Source of the DNA: an uncultured Campylobacterota bacterium
Lineage (GTDB): Bacteria > Campylobacterota > Campylobacteria > Campylobacterales > Sulfurovaceae
Assembly: GCA_937141405.1 (NCBI GenBank)
Contig: CAKZQQ010000005.1
Span: forward strand, 124,001 to 188,000
Direction: 5' to 3'
DNA length: 64,000 nucleotides
Both the position numbers and the translations under genes were made by a program. Under the pieces are notes generated by a model. It was given only the letters and a program-made list of their open reading frames with translations, made no database searches and had not been told where the DNA came from. Positions 52,461-63,714 of the stretch are shown in pieces (position 1 is the first letter of the stretch; each line of letters opens with the position of its first letter).

Positions 52461-52939
52461 AGCTCTTTATGCATAATGTAACAATCCACATAACCTAAGC
52501 TTTTATGCAGATATGCTTTTGGGATAGTTCCAATGGTTTGAAAACCCATTTTCTTCCATAGGTAGACAGCTACAACATTCGTTGCTACGACATTATTGAA
52601 TATCATGGCTTTAAAGCCATGCTCTTTTGCTATGCTAAGAGAGTGTTCGTAAAGACTTTGCGCTATACCTCTGCCTCTACAACTTGGAGCGACCATGTAA
52701 CCGCAATTGCAGATATGCGCACCCGGGCCTTTGGCATTAGGCGTGATATAGTATGAGCCACAAACGACACCGTCTCGTTCATAAATAAAAGCACGCTTTG
52801 GAGGCGCACACCAGAGTTTATAGCCATCTTCAAAATTGATATTTGGATCATAAGCATAGGTTTCTTGATCACTGACAATACGAGAAAAAGTTGGCCAAAA
52901 GAGTTTAAAATCAGCCTTTGTCATCGTTTTTATGCTCAT
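52457..52939 (-). CDS. GNAT family N-acetyltransferase
   Basis: This 160-aa GNAT has the acetyl-CoA-binding motif A CGYMVAPSCRGRGIAQSLYEHSL (Q/RxxGxG/A as CRGRGIA) and ends FNNVVATNVVAVYLWKKMGFQTIGTIPKAYLH. Unlike RimI it lacks a recognisable acceptor site, so its substrate is unknown. AAGGAAGAATATT precedes the ATG. It lies 20 bp downstream of carB and overlaps the next hydrolase gene. Confidence 0.9.
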   Translation of the reverse strand: MSIKTMTKADFKLFWPTFSRIVSDQETYAYDPNINFEDGYKLWCAPPKRAFIYERDGVVCGSYYITPNAKGPGAHICNCGYMVAPSCRGRGIAQSLYEHSLSIAKEHGFKAMIFNNVVATNVVAVYLWKKMGFQTIGTIPKAYLHKSLGYVDCYIMHKEL

Positions 52940-52959
52940 AATATTCTTCCTTCTTAAGA

Positions 52960-55900
52960 CTAAGAGAGATAATCCTGTAATGCCTTTGGTTCAAGCCTAT
53001 TGTCTGTTGTCCTCAACTCTTTAATCGCCTCAGCCGCTGCTTTAGCTGCAGCGATAGTTGTAAAGTAGGCAACATTGTTACTAAGAACTGTTTGACGGAT
53101 AATCTTGGCATCGCTTTTACTGGCTTTGTTGTCACTTGTGTTAATCGCAAGTGCTATCTCCCCGTTTCGGATGATATCATCGATATTTGGGCGTCCTTCA
53201 GAGATTTTAAGTACTTTAGAAGATGCAACACCTGCAGTTTTGAGTGCATTATGCGTGCCCTCTGTTGCTATGATTTCAAATCCAAGCTCGCTAAAGAGTG
53301 TGCCAATTTCACCTGCAAAACATTTGTCGCTTGATGTGAGTGATAAAAAGAGTTTTCCCTCAAGAGGGATGATGTTTTTACTTGCAAATTGGCTTTTAGC
53401 AAAACTCATGCCGAAACTATGGCTGATGCCCATCACTTCCCCTGTTGATTTCATCTCAGGCCCCAAGATAAGGTCTGAGCCCGGAAGTTTATTGAAAGGA
53501 AATACAGCCTCTTTGACGGCGACATGATTTTTGATTTTTGGTTCAAGTATCTCTTGTGAATAATCAACAACTTCAAATGTATCATAATAACTCAAAGCTT
53601 CTCTGAGGTCTTTTTTTATCATAACCCTTGTGGCAACTTTTGCCAATGGCACACCCGTAGCTTTACTTACAAAAGGGACGGTTCTAGAGGCTCGTGGATT
53701 GACCTCGATGAGATAAATTTCACCCTTATGGATAGCATATTGGATATTGAGAAGTCCGATAACTCCAAGACCTAGAGCGATATCTTTTGTCTGTTCTTTG
53801 ATATCTTGGAGTGTTTTCTCGTCGATTGATACCGGAGGAAGGGAGCATGCGCTATCGCCCGAATGGATACCTGCCTCTTCAATATGCTGCATAATCGAGC
53901 CTATGTAAACCTCTTTGCCGTCACTTATGGCATCTACATCAAGTTCTATGGCGTTATCAAGAAACTTATCTATAAGTACGGGAGCATCATTCGATACACG
54001 AACGGCTTCATGTGTATACTCTTTGAGCTCATCATCATTATAGACAGTTCTCATGCCTCTTCCTCCAAGCACAAAGCTTGGACGGACAAGTACCGGATAA
54101 CCGATTCTATTAGCAATGGCAAGGAGCTCCACCTCTGTAAATGCAGTTCCATTGTCCGGTTGTTTAAGTCCAAGTTCTTTGATAAAGGTCGAGAATTGTT
54201 CTCTATCTTCGGCGAGATCAATCACTTTTGCACTCGTTCCGGCGATATTTGCACCGAAAGATGTGAGTTTTTTTGCAAGTTTCAGTGGTGTTTGTCCTCC
54301 AAAATGGACGATGATACCATCAGGGTTTTCTCTAGCTACTACATTGCGTACATGTTCAAAATCTATAGGCTCAAAATAGAGAATATCAGACGTATCATAG
54401 TCGGTTGAGACTGTCTCGGGGTTGCAGTTATACATGATAGAGGTTATGCCCATATCAGCAAGCGCAAAAGAGGCATGCACGCAGCAGTAATCAAACTCTA
54501 TCCCTTGCCCGATTCTATTTGGTCCGCCACCGATGACAAGCACTCTCTTCTCTCGCTTATCATTTTTTGCTTTTTCAAGTGGTAATTTGGTAATGTTGGT
54601 TGTAGAGTAGAGATAAGGAGTAAGCGCCTTAAACTCGGCAGCACAGGTGTCTACTTCATTATATTCAAGTTGAATATCGAGCTTTTCTCTGCTTGCGTAG
54701 ATATCATCTTCATTGAGGCTTGATGCTTCTTTTTCATTGATGATTTGAGCAATCATCATATCGCTAAAGCCTTCGCTTTTGATCTTTCTCATCTTTTGTT
54801 CATCATTTAAGATGCCTGAGTTAATACTTTTTTCAGACCGCACAATCTCTTCTATCTGATACAAAAACCATCTATCTATATTTGAAAGCTCATAAACCTT
54901 TTCGATATCTAAATCTCTTCTAAAAGCTTCGGCGACATAAAGAATTCTCTTTTCATTTGGTCTTCTAATTTCTCGTGTTAGCATCTCATCATCACAATTG
55001 ATTCGCTCAAATCCGCAAAGCCCGGTTTCTAAAGAACAGAGAGCTTTTTGAAAGGATTCTTTGAAAGTACGACCGATACTCATCACCTCGCCAACACTTT
55101 TCATTGCTGTTGTTAAGGTTGAATTTGCTTGTGGAAATTTCTCAAATGTAAATCTCGGTATTTTTGTAACGATATAGTCGATGACAGGTTCAAAGCTTGC
55201 AGGTGTTCCTGTGATATCATTGGTGATCTCATCAAGCGTGTAACCTACTGCAAGGAGTGTTGCTACTTTTGCGATAGGGTATCCCGTCGCTTTTGAGGCA
55301 AGAGCAGAAGATCTAGAGACACGCGGGTTCATCTCGATAACAATCATTCTTCCCGTTGTCGGATGGATAGAAAATTGGACATTTGAGCCACCCGTATCAA
55401 CGCCGATTTCACGCAAGATCTTAAAACTAGCATCCCTCATATGTTGATACTCTTTATCCGTAAGTGTGAGTGCCGGAGCAATCGTGATACTATCACCTGT
55501 ATGCACACCCATAGGGTCGAGATTTTCTATAGAGCAGACGATGATACAGTTATCGTCTTTATCTCGAATAACCTCCATCTCGTACTCTTTCCACCCAAGG
55601 AGTGACTCTTCAATGAGAATCTCATTGATAGGGCTAAGTTCAAGCCCACCTTTGGCTATCTCTCTAAACTCATCCATATTGTATGCAACACCGCTTCCGC
55701 CACCGGCAAGCGTATAGGAGGCGCGTATAATCATAGGAAAACCTATCTCTTTAGCGGCATCGAGTGCCTCTTCAATGTTGTAAGCATATCTAGAAATCGG
55801 GATATCCATACCAATCTTGATCATCGCTTTTTTAAACTCTTGTCTATCCTCACCTTTTTTTATGGCTTCCGGATTTGCTCCTAGAAAGATAACATCGCCT

Positions 55901-56223
55901 AGCATATCTTTTTCATGCATCTTCATAGCAACATTAAGTGCTGTCTGACCACCCATAGTAGGGAGTATGGCATCAATATTCTCTTTTTTGATGATGTCGG
56001 CTATTACATCTTCGGTAATCGGCTCTATGTATGTTCTATCTGCAAACTCGGGATCAGTCATGATAGTTGCAGGATTTGAATTGATGAGCACGACCTTGTA
56101 GCCAAGCTCTTTGAGTGTTTTGGCAGCTTGTGTGCCGGAGTAGTCAAATTCACAAGCTTGACCGATAACAATCGGCCCTGAACCTATAAGAAGTATATTT
56201 TTGATATCATTGCGTTTTGGCAT
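52960..56223 (-). CDS. carB: Carbamoyl-phosphate synthase large subunit
   Basis: The 1087-aa subunit makes carbamoyl phosphate from bicarbonate, ammonia and two ATP for pyrimidines and arginine. Two homologous ATP-grasp halves are clear: [20 protein letters not shown] at the start and [20 protein letters not shown] near 565, each followed by '[19 protein letters not shown]' or '[20 protein letters not shown]'. The C-terminal MGS regulatory domain covers about 935-1070. The start ATG 56223 is the family start. carA is not in the window. Confidence 0.97.
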   Translation of the reverse strand: MPKRNDIKNILLIGSGPIVIGQACEFDYSGTQAAKTLKELGYKVVLINSNPATIMTDPEFADRTYIEPITEDVIADIIKKENIDAILPTMGGQTALNVAMKMHEKDMLGDVIFLGANPEAIKKGEDRQEFKKAMIKIGMDIPISRYAYNIEEALDAAKEIGFPMIIRASYTLAGGGSGVAYNMDEFREIAKGGLELSPINEILIEESLLGWKEYEMEVIRDKDDNCIIVCSIENLDPMGVHTGDSITIAPALTLTDKEYQHMRDASFKILREIGVDTGGSNVQFSIHPTTGRMIVIEMNPRVSRSSALASKATGYPIAKVATLLAVGYTLDEITNDITGTPASFEPVIDYIVTKIPRFTFEKFPQANSTLTTAMKSVGEVMSIGRTFKESFQKALCSLETGLCGFERINCDDEMLTREIRRPNEKRILYVAEAFRRDLDIEKVYELSNIDRWFLYQIEEIVRSEKSINSGILNDEQKMRKIKSEGFSDMMIAQIINEKEASSLNEDDIYASREKLDIQLEYNEVDTCAAEFKALTPYLYSTTNITKLPLEKAKNDKREKRVLVIGGGPNRIGQGIEFDYCCVHASFALADMGITSIMYNCNPETVSTDYDTSDILYFEPIDFEHVRNVVARENPDGIIVHFGGQTPLKLAKKLTSFGANIAGTSAKVIDLAEDREQFSTFIKELGLKQPDNGTAFTEVELLAIANRIGYPVLVRPSFVLGGRGMRTVYNDDELKEYTHEAVRVSNDAPVLIDKFLDNAIELDVDAISDGKEVYIGSIMQHIEEAGIHSGDSACSLPPVSIDEKTLQDIKEQTKDIALGLGVIGLLNIQYAIHKGEIYLIEVNPRASRTVPFVSKATGVPLAKVATRVMIKKDLREALSYYDTFEVVDYSQEILEPKIKNHVAVKEAVFPFNKLPGSDLILGPEMKSTGEVMGISHSFGMSFAKSQFASKNIIPLEGKLFLSLTSSDKCFAGEIGTLFSELGFEIIATEGTHNALKTAGVASSKVLKISEGRPNIDDIIRNGEIALAINTSDNKASKSDAKIIRQTVLSNNVAYFTTIAAAKAAAEAIKELRTTDNRLEPKALQDYLS

Positions 56224-56292
56224 GTAGATGAACCCTTAATTTTAGAAGATATTATACTGATAATAAGCCAAAAATGCTCTTAAAAAGAGCAC

Positions 56293-57303
56293 TTAGAACA
56301 TCTCAAGAGGAGAAGATTTCGGTTTAGCTTTAGGCGGCAATACTTGTGTTTCTTCTCCATTCTCTACAGTAGGGTGAATGGAGTCTTCTTGTGTCTGATA
56401 TATCTTAGGGGCGATAGTATCGGTCGTATTTTTGGGTACTGTCAACTCTTCTTGCTTGGGTATGATTTTCTCTTTTTTATCTTTTGCTAACGATGCTTTT
56501 ACTTTATCAATATTGAAATCATATACAAGTTTTTTCCCGGCATCTTTAATAACAGAGAAGGTTCCGGGTGTCAATGGGTTTGCATAATATTTAACCTTTG
56601 CAACTTTATAGTTATCTTCTGTGCTCACTTTCTCTACGACACCTACGGGAATATTGGCAAAAAATATACCATCAAGCCCATTGGTTGTTACAATATCACC
56701 CGCTTGCACCTCATACCATTTTGGGATAAAGCTTACTTTGAGATAGCGGTAATCTTCACCAAATGCAATCCCGGGCGCTTTATTTTTGCCAATAAATACT
56801 GAAAATCTACATTTATTATCTGAGATAAGATATCCATAAAATTGATTATCTTTCACTCTTGCTATACCGCCTACAACATTATTTTGGATAAGTCCGTAGA
56901 GCTTCTGCTCATCATTGACATTTTTCGGTTTTGTCAATATGACTTTAGAGAAACTGTTAAGCCTCGTATAGGATATAGTTTGGGTAAGCGTAATCTTGTC
57001 AAGTGGGAGTTGTGCCAAAAAAGGCATACTTTTATGGAGTGAGCGGAGCTGATTGATATATTCTGTTTGATTTAAAAGCTGTTTTTTAAGGATTTCATTT
57101 TGTGATTTATATCTTTTGATTGCCTCTTTTTGGGAGAGGTATCTATCTTTCGTGTCAGTGATAGATTTGATAGTTTCGTTATAGGTCTGTTTTATCGGAT
57201 TAATAAGTTTGAAAGCATATTGACTGATTATGTTTTCATTGTTTGTGCTAATTAAGCCCAAAATAAGTATGAGGGCTATTATAGCAACTATTCTAGTCTT
57301 CAT
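56293..57303 (-). CDS. mreC: Rod shape-determining protein MreC
   Basis: This 336-aa protein has one N-terminal transmembrane helix (about 5-20), a coiled coil (about 45-90) and the MreC beta-barrel domain (about 105-260). Landmarks are GLIQNNVVGGIARV, VSFIPKWYEVQAGDIVTTNGLDGIFFANIPVGVVEKV and KVKYYANP. The ~70-residue Lys/Pro/Thr-rich C-terminal tail is probably disordered. It works with MreB and RodA in cell elongation. It overlaps mreB by 11 bp. Confidence 0.92.
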   Translation of the reverse strand: MKTRIVAIIALILILGLISTNNENIISQYAFKLINPIKQTYNETIKSITDTKDRYLSQKEAIKRYKSQNEILKKQLLNQTEYINQLRSLHKSMPFLAQLPLDKITLTQTISYTRLNSFSKVILTKPKNVNDEQKLYGLIQNNVVGGIARVKDNQFYGYLISDNKCRFSVFIGKNKAPGIAFGEDYRYLKVSFIPKWYEVQAGDIVTTNGLDGIFFANIPVGVVEKVSTEDNYKVAKVKYYANPLTPGTFSVIKDAGKKLVYDFNIDKVKASLAKDKKEKIIPKQEELTVPKNTTDTIAPKIYQTQEDSIHPTVENGEETQVLPPKAKPKSSPLEMF

Positions 57304-58327
57304 ATGCCACTTGTTGGAGTATGTCTAGCTGCTCAAGTGCTTTACCGGTACCTTTGGTAACCGCGAGCAGTGGTTCATCAGCAATATAAACTGCCAGTTT
57401 TACAGCATCTGAGAGGTATTTGTCTATCCCTCTAATCAACGCACCACCACCTGTAAGAACAATGCCGTTTTCTACGATATCGCCCGCGAGTTCAGGCGGA
57501 GTTTTCTCTAAGATAACTCCAAGTGCTTTTACGATCTCATCAAGAGGGTCTTTGATTGCAGCCCTGATGTGTTCACTTGTAATATCTGCAGATATGATTT
57601 TACCCTCAAGTACATCTCTACCGCTTACTTTTGTTTTGAGCTCTTCTTCAAGTTGTACGGCAGTTCCTATCTTGATCTTCAAATCTTCGGCGATTCTCTC
57701 ACCGATAGCAAGATTGAAGTTCTTTTTAACATATTCTATAATTGCTTGATCTAGCTTATCTCCGGCGACTTTAATCGATTCACAAAGGACAAGACCGCCT
57801 AGAGATATGACACCGATTTCTGTCGTACCACCACCGATATCAACAATAAGGTTGCCATTTGGCTCTCTTATCGGCAATCCGGCACCGATAGCTGCAGCCA
57901 TAGGCTCTTCTATAAGGTAAACATAGCGTGCACCTGCATTGATAGCCGATTCTCTTACAGCCTTTCTCTCAACTTGGGTGATGCCGTAAGGAACACATAT
58001 GATAACTCTAGGGCTAAAGAGACTCTTTCTTTTGTGCGCTTTTTCTATGAAATATCTAATCATCATCTCCGTGATATGGAAATCAGCGATAACACCATCT
58101 TTCATAGGTCTAATGGAACGTATATTGCCCGGAGTTTTTCCAACCATATCTTTTGCTTCTTGTCCGACTGCTAAGATTTTTTCTTTGCCCATATGATCGT
58201 ATTGGATAGCTACAACAGAAGGCTCATTGATAACTATACCGCTTCCTTTGAGCAAAACAAGTGTATTAGCTGTTCCTAAATCTATCGCTAAATCACTAGA
58301 AAAGAGACCTAAAAATTTTTTTATCAT
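57293..58327 (-). CDS. mreB: Rod shape-determining protein MreB
   Basis: The 344-aa bacterial actin has DLAIDLGTANTLVLLKGSGIVINEPSVVAI (phosphate 1), the CVPYGITQVERKAVRESA segment, LIEEPMAAAIGAGLPIREPNGNLIVDIGGGTTEIGVISLGG (phosphate 2) and GIVLTGGGALIRGIDKYLS (adenosine). It forms membrane-bound filaments that guide wall synthesis. It sits 20 bp downstream of clpX and overlaps mreC. Confidence 0.97.
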   Translation of the reverse strand: MIKKFLGLFSSDLAIDLGTANTLVLLKGSGIVINEPSVVAIQYDHMGKEKILAVGQEAKDMVGKTPGNIRSIRPMKDGVIADFHITEMMIRYFIEKAHKRKSLFSPRVIICVPYGITQVERKAVRESAINAGARYVYLIEEPMAAAIGAGLPIREPNGNLIVDIGGGTTEIGVISLGGLVLCESIKVAGDKLDQAIIEYVKKNFNLAIGERIAEDLKIKIGTAVQLEEELKTKVSGRDVLEGKIISADITSEHIRAAIKDPLDEIVKALGVILEKTPPELAGDIVENGIVLTGGGALIRGIDKYLSDAVKLAVYIADEPLLAVTKGTGKALEQLDILQQVAYED

Positions 58328-58347
58328 ATGTTTATCCTTATTTTAAA

Positions 58348-59571
58348 TTATGCGCTTTTTTTATTTTTAATATAGAGCGGTTTTTTATTTTCTACAACAC
58401 TCTCTTTGGTTATTACCACATCATATCCGTCAAGTTCAGGAAGTTCAAACATCGTCTCTAGGAGTAAATCTTCAAGTATCGACCTCAGCCCTCTAGCACC
58501 CGTTTTTCTAGCAATAGCTTTTTGGGCAATTGCAAGGAGTGCATCCTCTTCAAAGATAAGCGTTGCACCATCTATTGCAAATGTCTTCTTGTATTGGCTT
58601 GCAAGAGAGTTTTTTGGCTCAGTAAGTATCCGCACCATCTCTGCTTCATTGATTTTGTTGAGTGTAGCGATGACGTGGAGTCTGCCTATGAGTTCAGGGA
58701 TAAGTCCAAAATGGACAAGATCATCAGGTTCAACTTGCTGGATGATATTTTCATCCTCAGAGTTACTTCTTTTCTCTTGATTAAACCCAAGTGTATTTGC
58801 ACCGAGTCTTCTTTTGATTGACTCTTCAAGTCCGTCAAAAGCGCCACCGCAGATAAAGAGGATATTTGAGGTATCTATCTGGATAAATTCTTGATTTGGA
58901 TGTTTTCGTCCACCCTTTGGCGGTATGTTAACAATCGAGCCTTCTATAATCTTCAAGAGAGCTTGTTGGACGCCTTCACCGGAAACATCACGTGTTATTG
59001 ATCTGTTTTCGCCTGCTCTTGAAATCTTGTCAATCTCATCGATAAAAACGATGCCTCTCTCAGCTTTTTCTATATCGCCATCTGCGACTTGGTAGAGTTT
59101 AGTGAGGATATTTTCAACATCTTCACCGACATAACCTGCTTCTGTGAGTGTTGTTGCATCAGCTATGGCTATGGGGACATTTAAAAATCTTGCTATACTT
59201 TGGGCCAAAAGTGTCTTGCCGCTTCCTGTTGGACCTATGAGAAGGATGTTTGATTTTGCGATTTCAGTATCGTCATTAACAACATCTTTTTTATAGATTC
59301 TTTTGTAGTGATTGTAGACTGCAACAGAGAGTGTCTTCTTTGCTTCGTCTTGACCTATAACATACTCATCCAATAATCTTTTTATCTCTTTTGGCGGGAG
59401 AAGTTCCTCATCGGTGTTAGTATCAGATTCATAGTTCTCATCATCTCCGAAAAGCAGTTTATAGGCCGATATGACACAGGTGGCACATATATAGACATCT
59501 TTATCGTGACCGGCTATAAATGGGTTTTCATTGCCATCATTGACTGTTTGGCAAAAACTACATTTTTTCAT
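58348..59571 (-). CDS. clpX: ATP-dependent Clp protease ATP-binding subunit ClpX
   Basis: The 407-aa unfoldase has an N-terminal zinc-binding domain (C4-x2-C7 and C29-x2-C32), Walker [20 protein letters not shown], Walker [14 protein letters not shown], and the ClpP-contact loop in LGAN-F-preceding '[19 protein letters not shown]'. Sensor/arginine elements are in the C-terminal part ([23 protein letters not shown]). It overlaps lpxA by 4 bp, an arrangement conserved in this phylum. Confidence 0.97.
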   Translation of the reverse strand: MKKCSFCQTVNDGNENPFIAGHDKDVYICATCVISAYKLLFGDDENYESDTNTDEELLPPKEIKRLLDEYVIGQDEAKKTLSVAVYNHYKRIYKKDVVNDDTEIAKSNILLIGPTGSGKTLLAQSIARFLNVPIAIADATTLTEAGYVGEDVENILTKLYQVADGDIEKAERGIVFIDEIDKISRAGENRSITRDVSGEGVQQALLKIIEGSIVNIPPKGGRKHPNQEFIQIDTSNILFICGGAFDGLEESIKRRLGANTLGFNQEKRSNSEDENIIQQVEPDDLVHFGLIPELIGRLHVIATLNKINEAEMVRILTEPKNSLASQYKKTFAIDGATLIFEEDALLAIAQKAIARKTGARGLRSILEDLLLETMFELPELDGYDVVITKESVVENKKPLYIKNKKSA

Positions 59572-60356
59572 AATTGTTCATTCCTTTTAAAAGGGATCCC
59601 TCTTTTAGAATCCAGTATAAACTGACATATATTTTTAACAGCAAAATTATCGTTCGTTTCATAGAGATTAGCAGCGACATCTTTGAGTGGTTTGTTACTT
59701 TCAAAAAGTTCTCTATAGGTGCTTTTAAGTGCATTGATATCATCTTTATCAAAATGTCTTCTAAGACCTGTCAGATTGAGTCCTCGAAGATGGGCTCTAT
59801 TGCCTTCTGCGAGACAATAAGGCGGGATATCTTGCGAGAGAGCACTTGCACCCGCTATCATAGCATAATCCCCTATATGAACAAACTGATGAATAGGGGT
59901 AAGGCCACCCACAACTACATAGTTGCCAAGTTCAACATGCCCGGCAAGCGTTGCTCCATTTGCTAAGATGCAATGATCACCCAAGATGACATCATGTCCA
60001 AGATGCACATATCCCATAAGTAAGTTACCGTTGCCCACCTTTGTGACACCCCCGCCACCTTGAGTCCCCGGATTGAGAAGCGTGTATTCTCTGATGCGGT
60101 TGTTATCGCCGATAACGAGTTCGACCCGCTCACCGGCATACTTGAGATCTTGCGGGATAGAGCCGAGAGTTGCGTGTGAGAATATCTGATTGTTTTTTCC
60201 AATAGTGGTCACACCTTCAATGCTTGTGTGGGTGCCTATGACGGTTCCGTCACCTATACTTATCTCTTTGCCTATAAAACTATATGCACCTATCGTAACA
60301 TTTTCACCGATTTTTGCTCCATCTTCTATGATTGCTGTTGGGTGAATATTTTGCAT
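59568..60356 (-). CDS. lpxA: UDP-N-acetylglucosamine acyltransferase LpxA
   Basis: The 262-aa left-handed beta-helix enzyme adds a 3-hydroxyacyl chain to UDP-GlcNAc, the first step of lipid A synthesis. It has [72 protein letters not shown] (catalytic His region) and [12 protein letters not shown]-like [15 protein letters not shown]. It overlaps both clpX and fabZ by a few bases. Confidence 0.96.
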   Translation of the reverse strand: MQNIHPTAIIEDGAKIGENVTIGAYSFIGKEISIGDGTVIGTHTSIEGVTTIGKNNQIFSHATLGSIPQDLKYAGERVELVIGDNNRIREYTLLNPGTQGGGGVTKVGNGNLLMGYVHLGHDVILGDHCILANGATLAGHVELGNYVVVGGLTPIHQFVHIGDYAMIAGASALSQDIPPYCLAEGNRAHLRGLNLTGLRRHFDKDDINALKSTYRELFESNKPLKDVAANLYETNDNFAVKNICQFILDSKRGIPFKRNEQL

Positions 60357-60799
60357 TATTTGTCCACTATCATTGCTTTGAGCTCTGCTTCACTTACCAA
60401 GGTATCGTCCACATATGCTTTTCCATCTAGTACCCAAATGGCACCTTTGTGTTTTGTTACACGCATTTTGTATTCAAGTTTATCTCCGGGTTTAACAGGA
60501 TGACGAAATTTAGCACTGTCAATACTCATAAAATAGACGACTTTATTGGATGCTTCTGCCTCTGTCATATCCATGCTTTGAAAAGCGAGTATGCCACCTG
60601 CTTGTGCCATGCCTTCAAGTATCATAACCCCGGGGTATATAGGATGATCAGGGAAGTGACCTTGAAATACCGGCTCTGATATAGAGATATTTTTATATCC
60701 TATCACATATTCATCCTTTTTGAGATCACTTATTCTGTCTACCAATAAAAAGGGATATCTGTGGGGGAGTATTTTTTGTATATCTGTAACATTTAACAC
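60356..60799 (-). CDS. fabZ: 3-hydroxyacyl-ACP dehydratase FabZ
   Basis: The 147-aa hotdog dehydratase has the catalytic sequence [13 protein letters not shown] (His near residue 12) and [25 protein letters not shown] (Glu near 61). It removes water from 3-hydroxyacyl-ACP in fatty-acid elongation and competes with LpxA for the same substrate, whose gene it overlaps by one base. Length is normal. Confidence 0.96.
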   Translation of the reverse strand: MLNVTDIQKILPHRYPFLLVDRISDLKKDEYVIGYKNISISEPVFQGHFPDHPIYPGVMILEGMAQAGGILAFQSMDMTEAEASNKVVYFMSIDSAKFRHPVKPGDKLEYKMRVTKHKGAIWVLDGKAYVDDTLVSEAELKAMIVDK

Positions 60800-60869
60800 T
60801 ATATTGCCTCGTAAATAAAATTTTATTATTTTATCAAATATATCATAAGAGTAGGGTTTAAATAGCTGA

Positions 60870-61949
60870 TTAATTTACTATTTTTATGATTTCGCGAATA
60901 TCCTCGTAGATTTCACTTTGAGCATATATTTCTATTTTGCCGTTTAGCGTTTTTTCGGTGATGATAATGGAGCTTAAATTATAAGGATTTTTTGCGATTT
61001 TTGCTCGAATTTCAAGCTCATCTTTTAAATTTGGAGGATTGTAAATAAGCGCTTTTATGTCCGTATAATTGGTACGCGTGATTTGATTATAGTATGCAAG
61101 TGTGATAAAAACGACCCCATCTCTATCGAGATAGCCTTGCTCGTCTCTCCATTGCACCTTTCCTCTTGTATACTCTTTTTTGAGTGTAGAGTAGGGGAGA
61201 AAATGCGAGGGGATGACCTCGTTTTTTTGCGATATATAAGCTCTTTTGAGCCTATAATTAAGAAACCTTTCTTTTTCTATAGTATAGTTTTGTTTGCTCT
61301 TTTCAAGCGCATATCTCTCTTCATAGAGTGCAATCTTCTCCTCTATAGAATCAGGGAGTATCTGTTGTGATATAGGGGAGAAGAGTTCATCTGCAACTCT
61401 ATTCTGATACGCTCTTTGCTTGAGGAGTCCATAGATACAGCCGCAATAATCTTGTCTATAGAGTTTGTCCTTTTTGGCAACGATATTTTGCTCCTGCGTC
61501 CCCCCGTTTGATCGGTAATCGGGAGTTATAAAAGTGAGATTATATTGCTTTGCGAGCATATCACCCGACTCTTTTAATTTTGAGATAGATTTTTTTGGAC
61601 TGACAAGAAGGGTAGAGGTAAAGTTATCTTCTCCTAGCTCCTTCGCTTTCATCGCACTTGCCATAAAGCGATCATCAAAACATACTGAGCATCTTTTTCC
61701 TTTTTCGGGCTCATCTTCCAGTCCTGTAGCACTTTTGAGCCAATTATCGGTATCATATGCACCTTCGATAAGTTCGATTCCAAGCATCTCGCAACTTCTT
61801 TTGACATCCAAAAGTCGCAAAGTATATTCGCTCAAGGGGTGAATGTTTGGATCATAAAAAAAGCCGATAAGTTTTTCATCCGGATACTCTTGTGCGAGTT
61901 TTTGCAAAAAGTAGTGACTATCAACCGAACAGCAGATATGAACTAGCAT
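60870..61949 (-). CDS. queH: Epoxyqueuosine reductase QueH
   Basis: The 359-aa protein makes queuosine from epoxyqueuosine in tRNA. The N-terminal QueH domain (1-190) has the paired Cys motifs: [10 protein letters not shown] (Cys-Cys), [11 protein letters not shown], and YCGCIYGL, which hold an iron-sulfur cluster and metal. A ~165-residue C-terminal extension, lacking in short QueH proteins but usual in Helicobacter-type relatives, is helical then beta-rich. It overlaps lpxB by 7 bp. Confidence 0.9.
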   Translation of the reverse strand: MLVHICCSVDSHYFLQKLAQEYPDEKLIGFFYDPNIHPLSEYTLRLLDVKRSCEMLGIELIEGAYDTDNWLKSATGLEDEPEKGKRCSVCFDDRFMASAMKAKELGEDNFTSTLLVSPKKSISKLKESGDMLAKQYNLTFITPDYRSNGGTQEQNIVAKKDKLYRQDYCGCIYGLLKQRAYQNRVADELFSPISQQILPDSIEEKIALYEERYALEKSKQNYTIEKERFLNYRLKRAYISQKNEVIPSHFLPYSTLKKEYTRGKVQWRDEQGYLDRDGVVFITLAYYNQITRTNYTDIKALIYNPPNLKDELEIRAKIAKNPYNLSSIIITEKTLNGKIEIYAQSEIYEDIREIIKIVN

Positions 61950-62986
61950 TGATCTTCCATGATGATACTTGCTACCTCCTCAGAGCTTCCGTGTGCGAGA
62001 TATTTTTTAAGCATATCCGTTTTTTCTAAAAAAGCATCCCTATCCATATTCTTATAAAGTGAAAGAAGATTTTTTACATTGACATCACCTTGGACTATCT
62101 CTTCATGGAGTATGGAGCCATCAAGCTTGCCTAGTATGATATTTGCTAGACCTATTTGCTTGATGCCAAGTATCTTTGTACCTATAAAAAAATCAAGTTT
62201 TTTAGTGATATAGGTCAGTACAAAGGGGGTGCCGATCAGTGCAGCTTCAAGCGTTGCAGTACCGCTACATATAAAAGCAAATTCACTTTGGCTTAATGCG
62301 TGATGAGTATCTTGGATAAGCTCAAAACCATCGATATCGCCATAATACTCTTTTATCTTCTGCTTAGAGAATGTTGCGGGAACAACAAGGAGTGATCTTT
62401 TTTTTGGCAGCTTCTCTTTGAGTGCTTTAAAAATAGGAAAAAGTCTTTGTATCTCACTTTTTCTACTTCCGGGTAAAAAGGCGATTGTGCCCTCATTTTT
62501 TGCACTACTTGAGACTTTGATTTTATCAAGAAGAGGGTGACCGACATATCGTGCCTTGCCACTTTTATAGTAAGCGATCTCAAAAGGAAGGATGCCTAGG
62601 AGCTTATCGCAATAGAGTTCCAGCTTTTTTACTCTTTTTGGTCTGCTTGCCCAAATCTGTGGCAGTATGTAGTAGATAATCTCTTTGTCAGGATAACGCT
62701 CTTTGATCTTTTTTGCTAGCGGTAGATTGAATCCGGAGCTATCCATAAGAAGCACTTTATCTACATAAGCGGCTTGTTCACTCATGTCATTGAGTAGTTT
62801 TTTGAAAAAAGATATCTTTTTAAGGACATCGCTCACACCCATAATCGCCATTTGGCTGATATCACAAATCGGTTCACCCAAAGAGCTATCAAATATTCCG
62901 CTCAGTTCGATACCGTGCGTGTGTTGCAACATTGCTTTGAGGTGAACATTGGATGACGGCTCAAGTGCAGATACGAGGAGTTTCAT
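61943..62986 (-). CDS. lpxB: Lipid-A-disaccharide synthase LpxB
   Basis: The 347-aa GT19 glycosyltransferase joins UDP-diacylglucosamine and lipid X to make the lipid A disaccharide. It has LVSALEPSSNVHLKAML, GVSDVLKKI, IYYILPQIWASRPKRVKKLELYCDKLLGILPFEIAYYK, LPGSRKSEIQRLFP and CSGTATLEAALIGTPFVLTY. It acts at the inner membrane. It is coupled to queH, near lpxA-fabZ. Confidence 0.94.
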   Translation of the reverse strand: MKLLVSALEPSSNVHLKAMLQHTHGIELSGIFDSSLGEPICDISQMAIMGVSDVLKKISFFKKLLNDMSEQAAYVDKVLLMDSSGFNLPLAKKIKERYPDKEIIYYILPQIWASRPKRVKKLELYCDKLLGILPFEIAYYKSGKARYVGHPLLDKIKVSSSAKNEGTIAFLPGSRKSEIQRLFPIFKALKEKLPKKRSLLVVPATFSKQKIKEYYGDIDGFELIQDTHHALSQSEFAFICSGTATLEAALIGTPFVLTYITKKLDFFIGTKILGIKQIGLANIILGKLDGSILHEEIVQGDVNVKNLLSLYKNMDRDAFLEKTDMLKKYLAHGSSEEVASIIMEDQC

Positions 62987-63043
62987 ACTATTTTATTCCT
63001 ATGGATAATTATTGCATTTTAACATACTTTGCAAAAGGACGAG

Positions 63044-63322
63044 TTAAGATCTTTTTTTAAACCTTGCATATCCCCAGGCACTCAGCGTTAAAAGCAGATA
63101 GAGTCCCAATATAAAATAGAGTTGCTCTCTATGATTTTCAAACTCATAATAGAGGATAAGAGCGGTGCTAAAAAGGAGTCCAAAGATAGTCAAAGCTTTA
63201 GGACGACACCAAAGTTTCTGTTTCTCTTTCTTATAAATGGATGCACTATCTTTTAGTTGATAGTTTCTTCTGTTTTCACCTTGCAGGTAAGGAGTGATAA
63301 GCCTCCCCCAATCGCTAAACAT
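63044..63322 (-). CDS. Hypothetical membrane protein, about 92 aa
   Basis: No family is recognised. I use ATG 63322 (MFSDWGRLITPYLQG); the frame upstream overlaps the next gene more deeply and the ribosome site is weak, so the start is uncertain. After a basic cytoplasmic N-terminus there are two transmembrane helices (about 43-58 and 65-82) and a basic tail (RFKKRS). It overlaps the upstream paralogue gene by about 70 bp in another frame, suggesting coupling. Confidence 0.5.
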   Translation of the reverse strand: MFSDWGRLITPYLQGENRRNYQLKDSASIYKKEKQKLWCRPKALTIFGLLFSTALILYYEFENHREQLYFILGLYLLLTLSAWGYARFKKRS

Positions 63323-63642
63323 ATAAGCACAAAGATTACTGAAAGCACCCATTGCGTGATACTTGAGAGTCCTATTAAAATATTGATAAGACCAAAAAGC
63401 CAAACAGATATTCCTACATATCCGAGATAGCTAAATCTCTCTTTTGGAGCTTCCTTGTTGAGGCATCCAACAATCCAAAAACCTGCAACAGTTGATACGA
63501 TACTAATAACCGCGATCACTAGTGTCATCACTTCAGGCTCATTAATTTTTGCTACTCCCAAAACAAAACCACCGATAAAACCACCGACAAATGATAAAAG
63601 AATGACGATTGCCACATCCCTTATATATAGTTTTACATCCAT
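63253..63642 (-). CDS. Four-helix membrane protein, paralogue A
   Basis: The 129-aa protein has four transmembrane helices (about 10-30, 38-58, 78-96, 97-118) and ends GGGLSLLTCKVKTEETIN. It is clearly related to the partial gene at 63715: both contain GFWIVGCL, KERF/LFYLGYVGI and GGGLSLLTCK. GGAGTTTCAATG gives the start. The family is unknown to me. It is a tandem duplicate. Confidence 0.75.
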   Translation of the reverse strand: MDVKLYIRDVAIVILLSFVGGFIGGFVLGVAKINEPEVMTLVIAVISIVSTVAGFWIVGCLNKEAPKERFSYLGYVGISVWLFGLINILIGLSSITQWVLSVIFVLICLAIGGGLSLLTCKVKTEETIN

Positions 63643-63714
63643 TGAAACTCCATTATTTGAGATTGATAAAAATATATTTTATTATATTTTATATATCAAT
63701 CTCTTGATTTATTT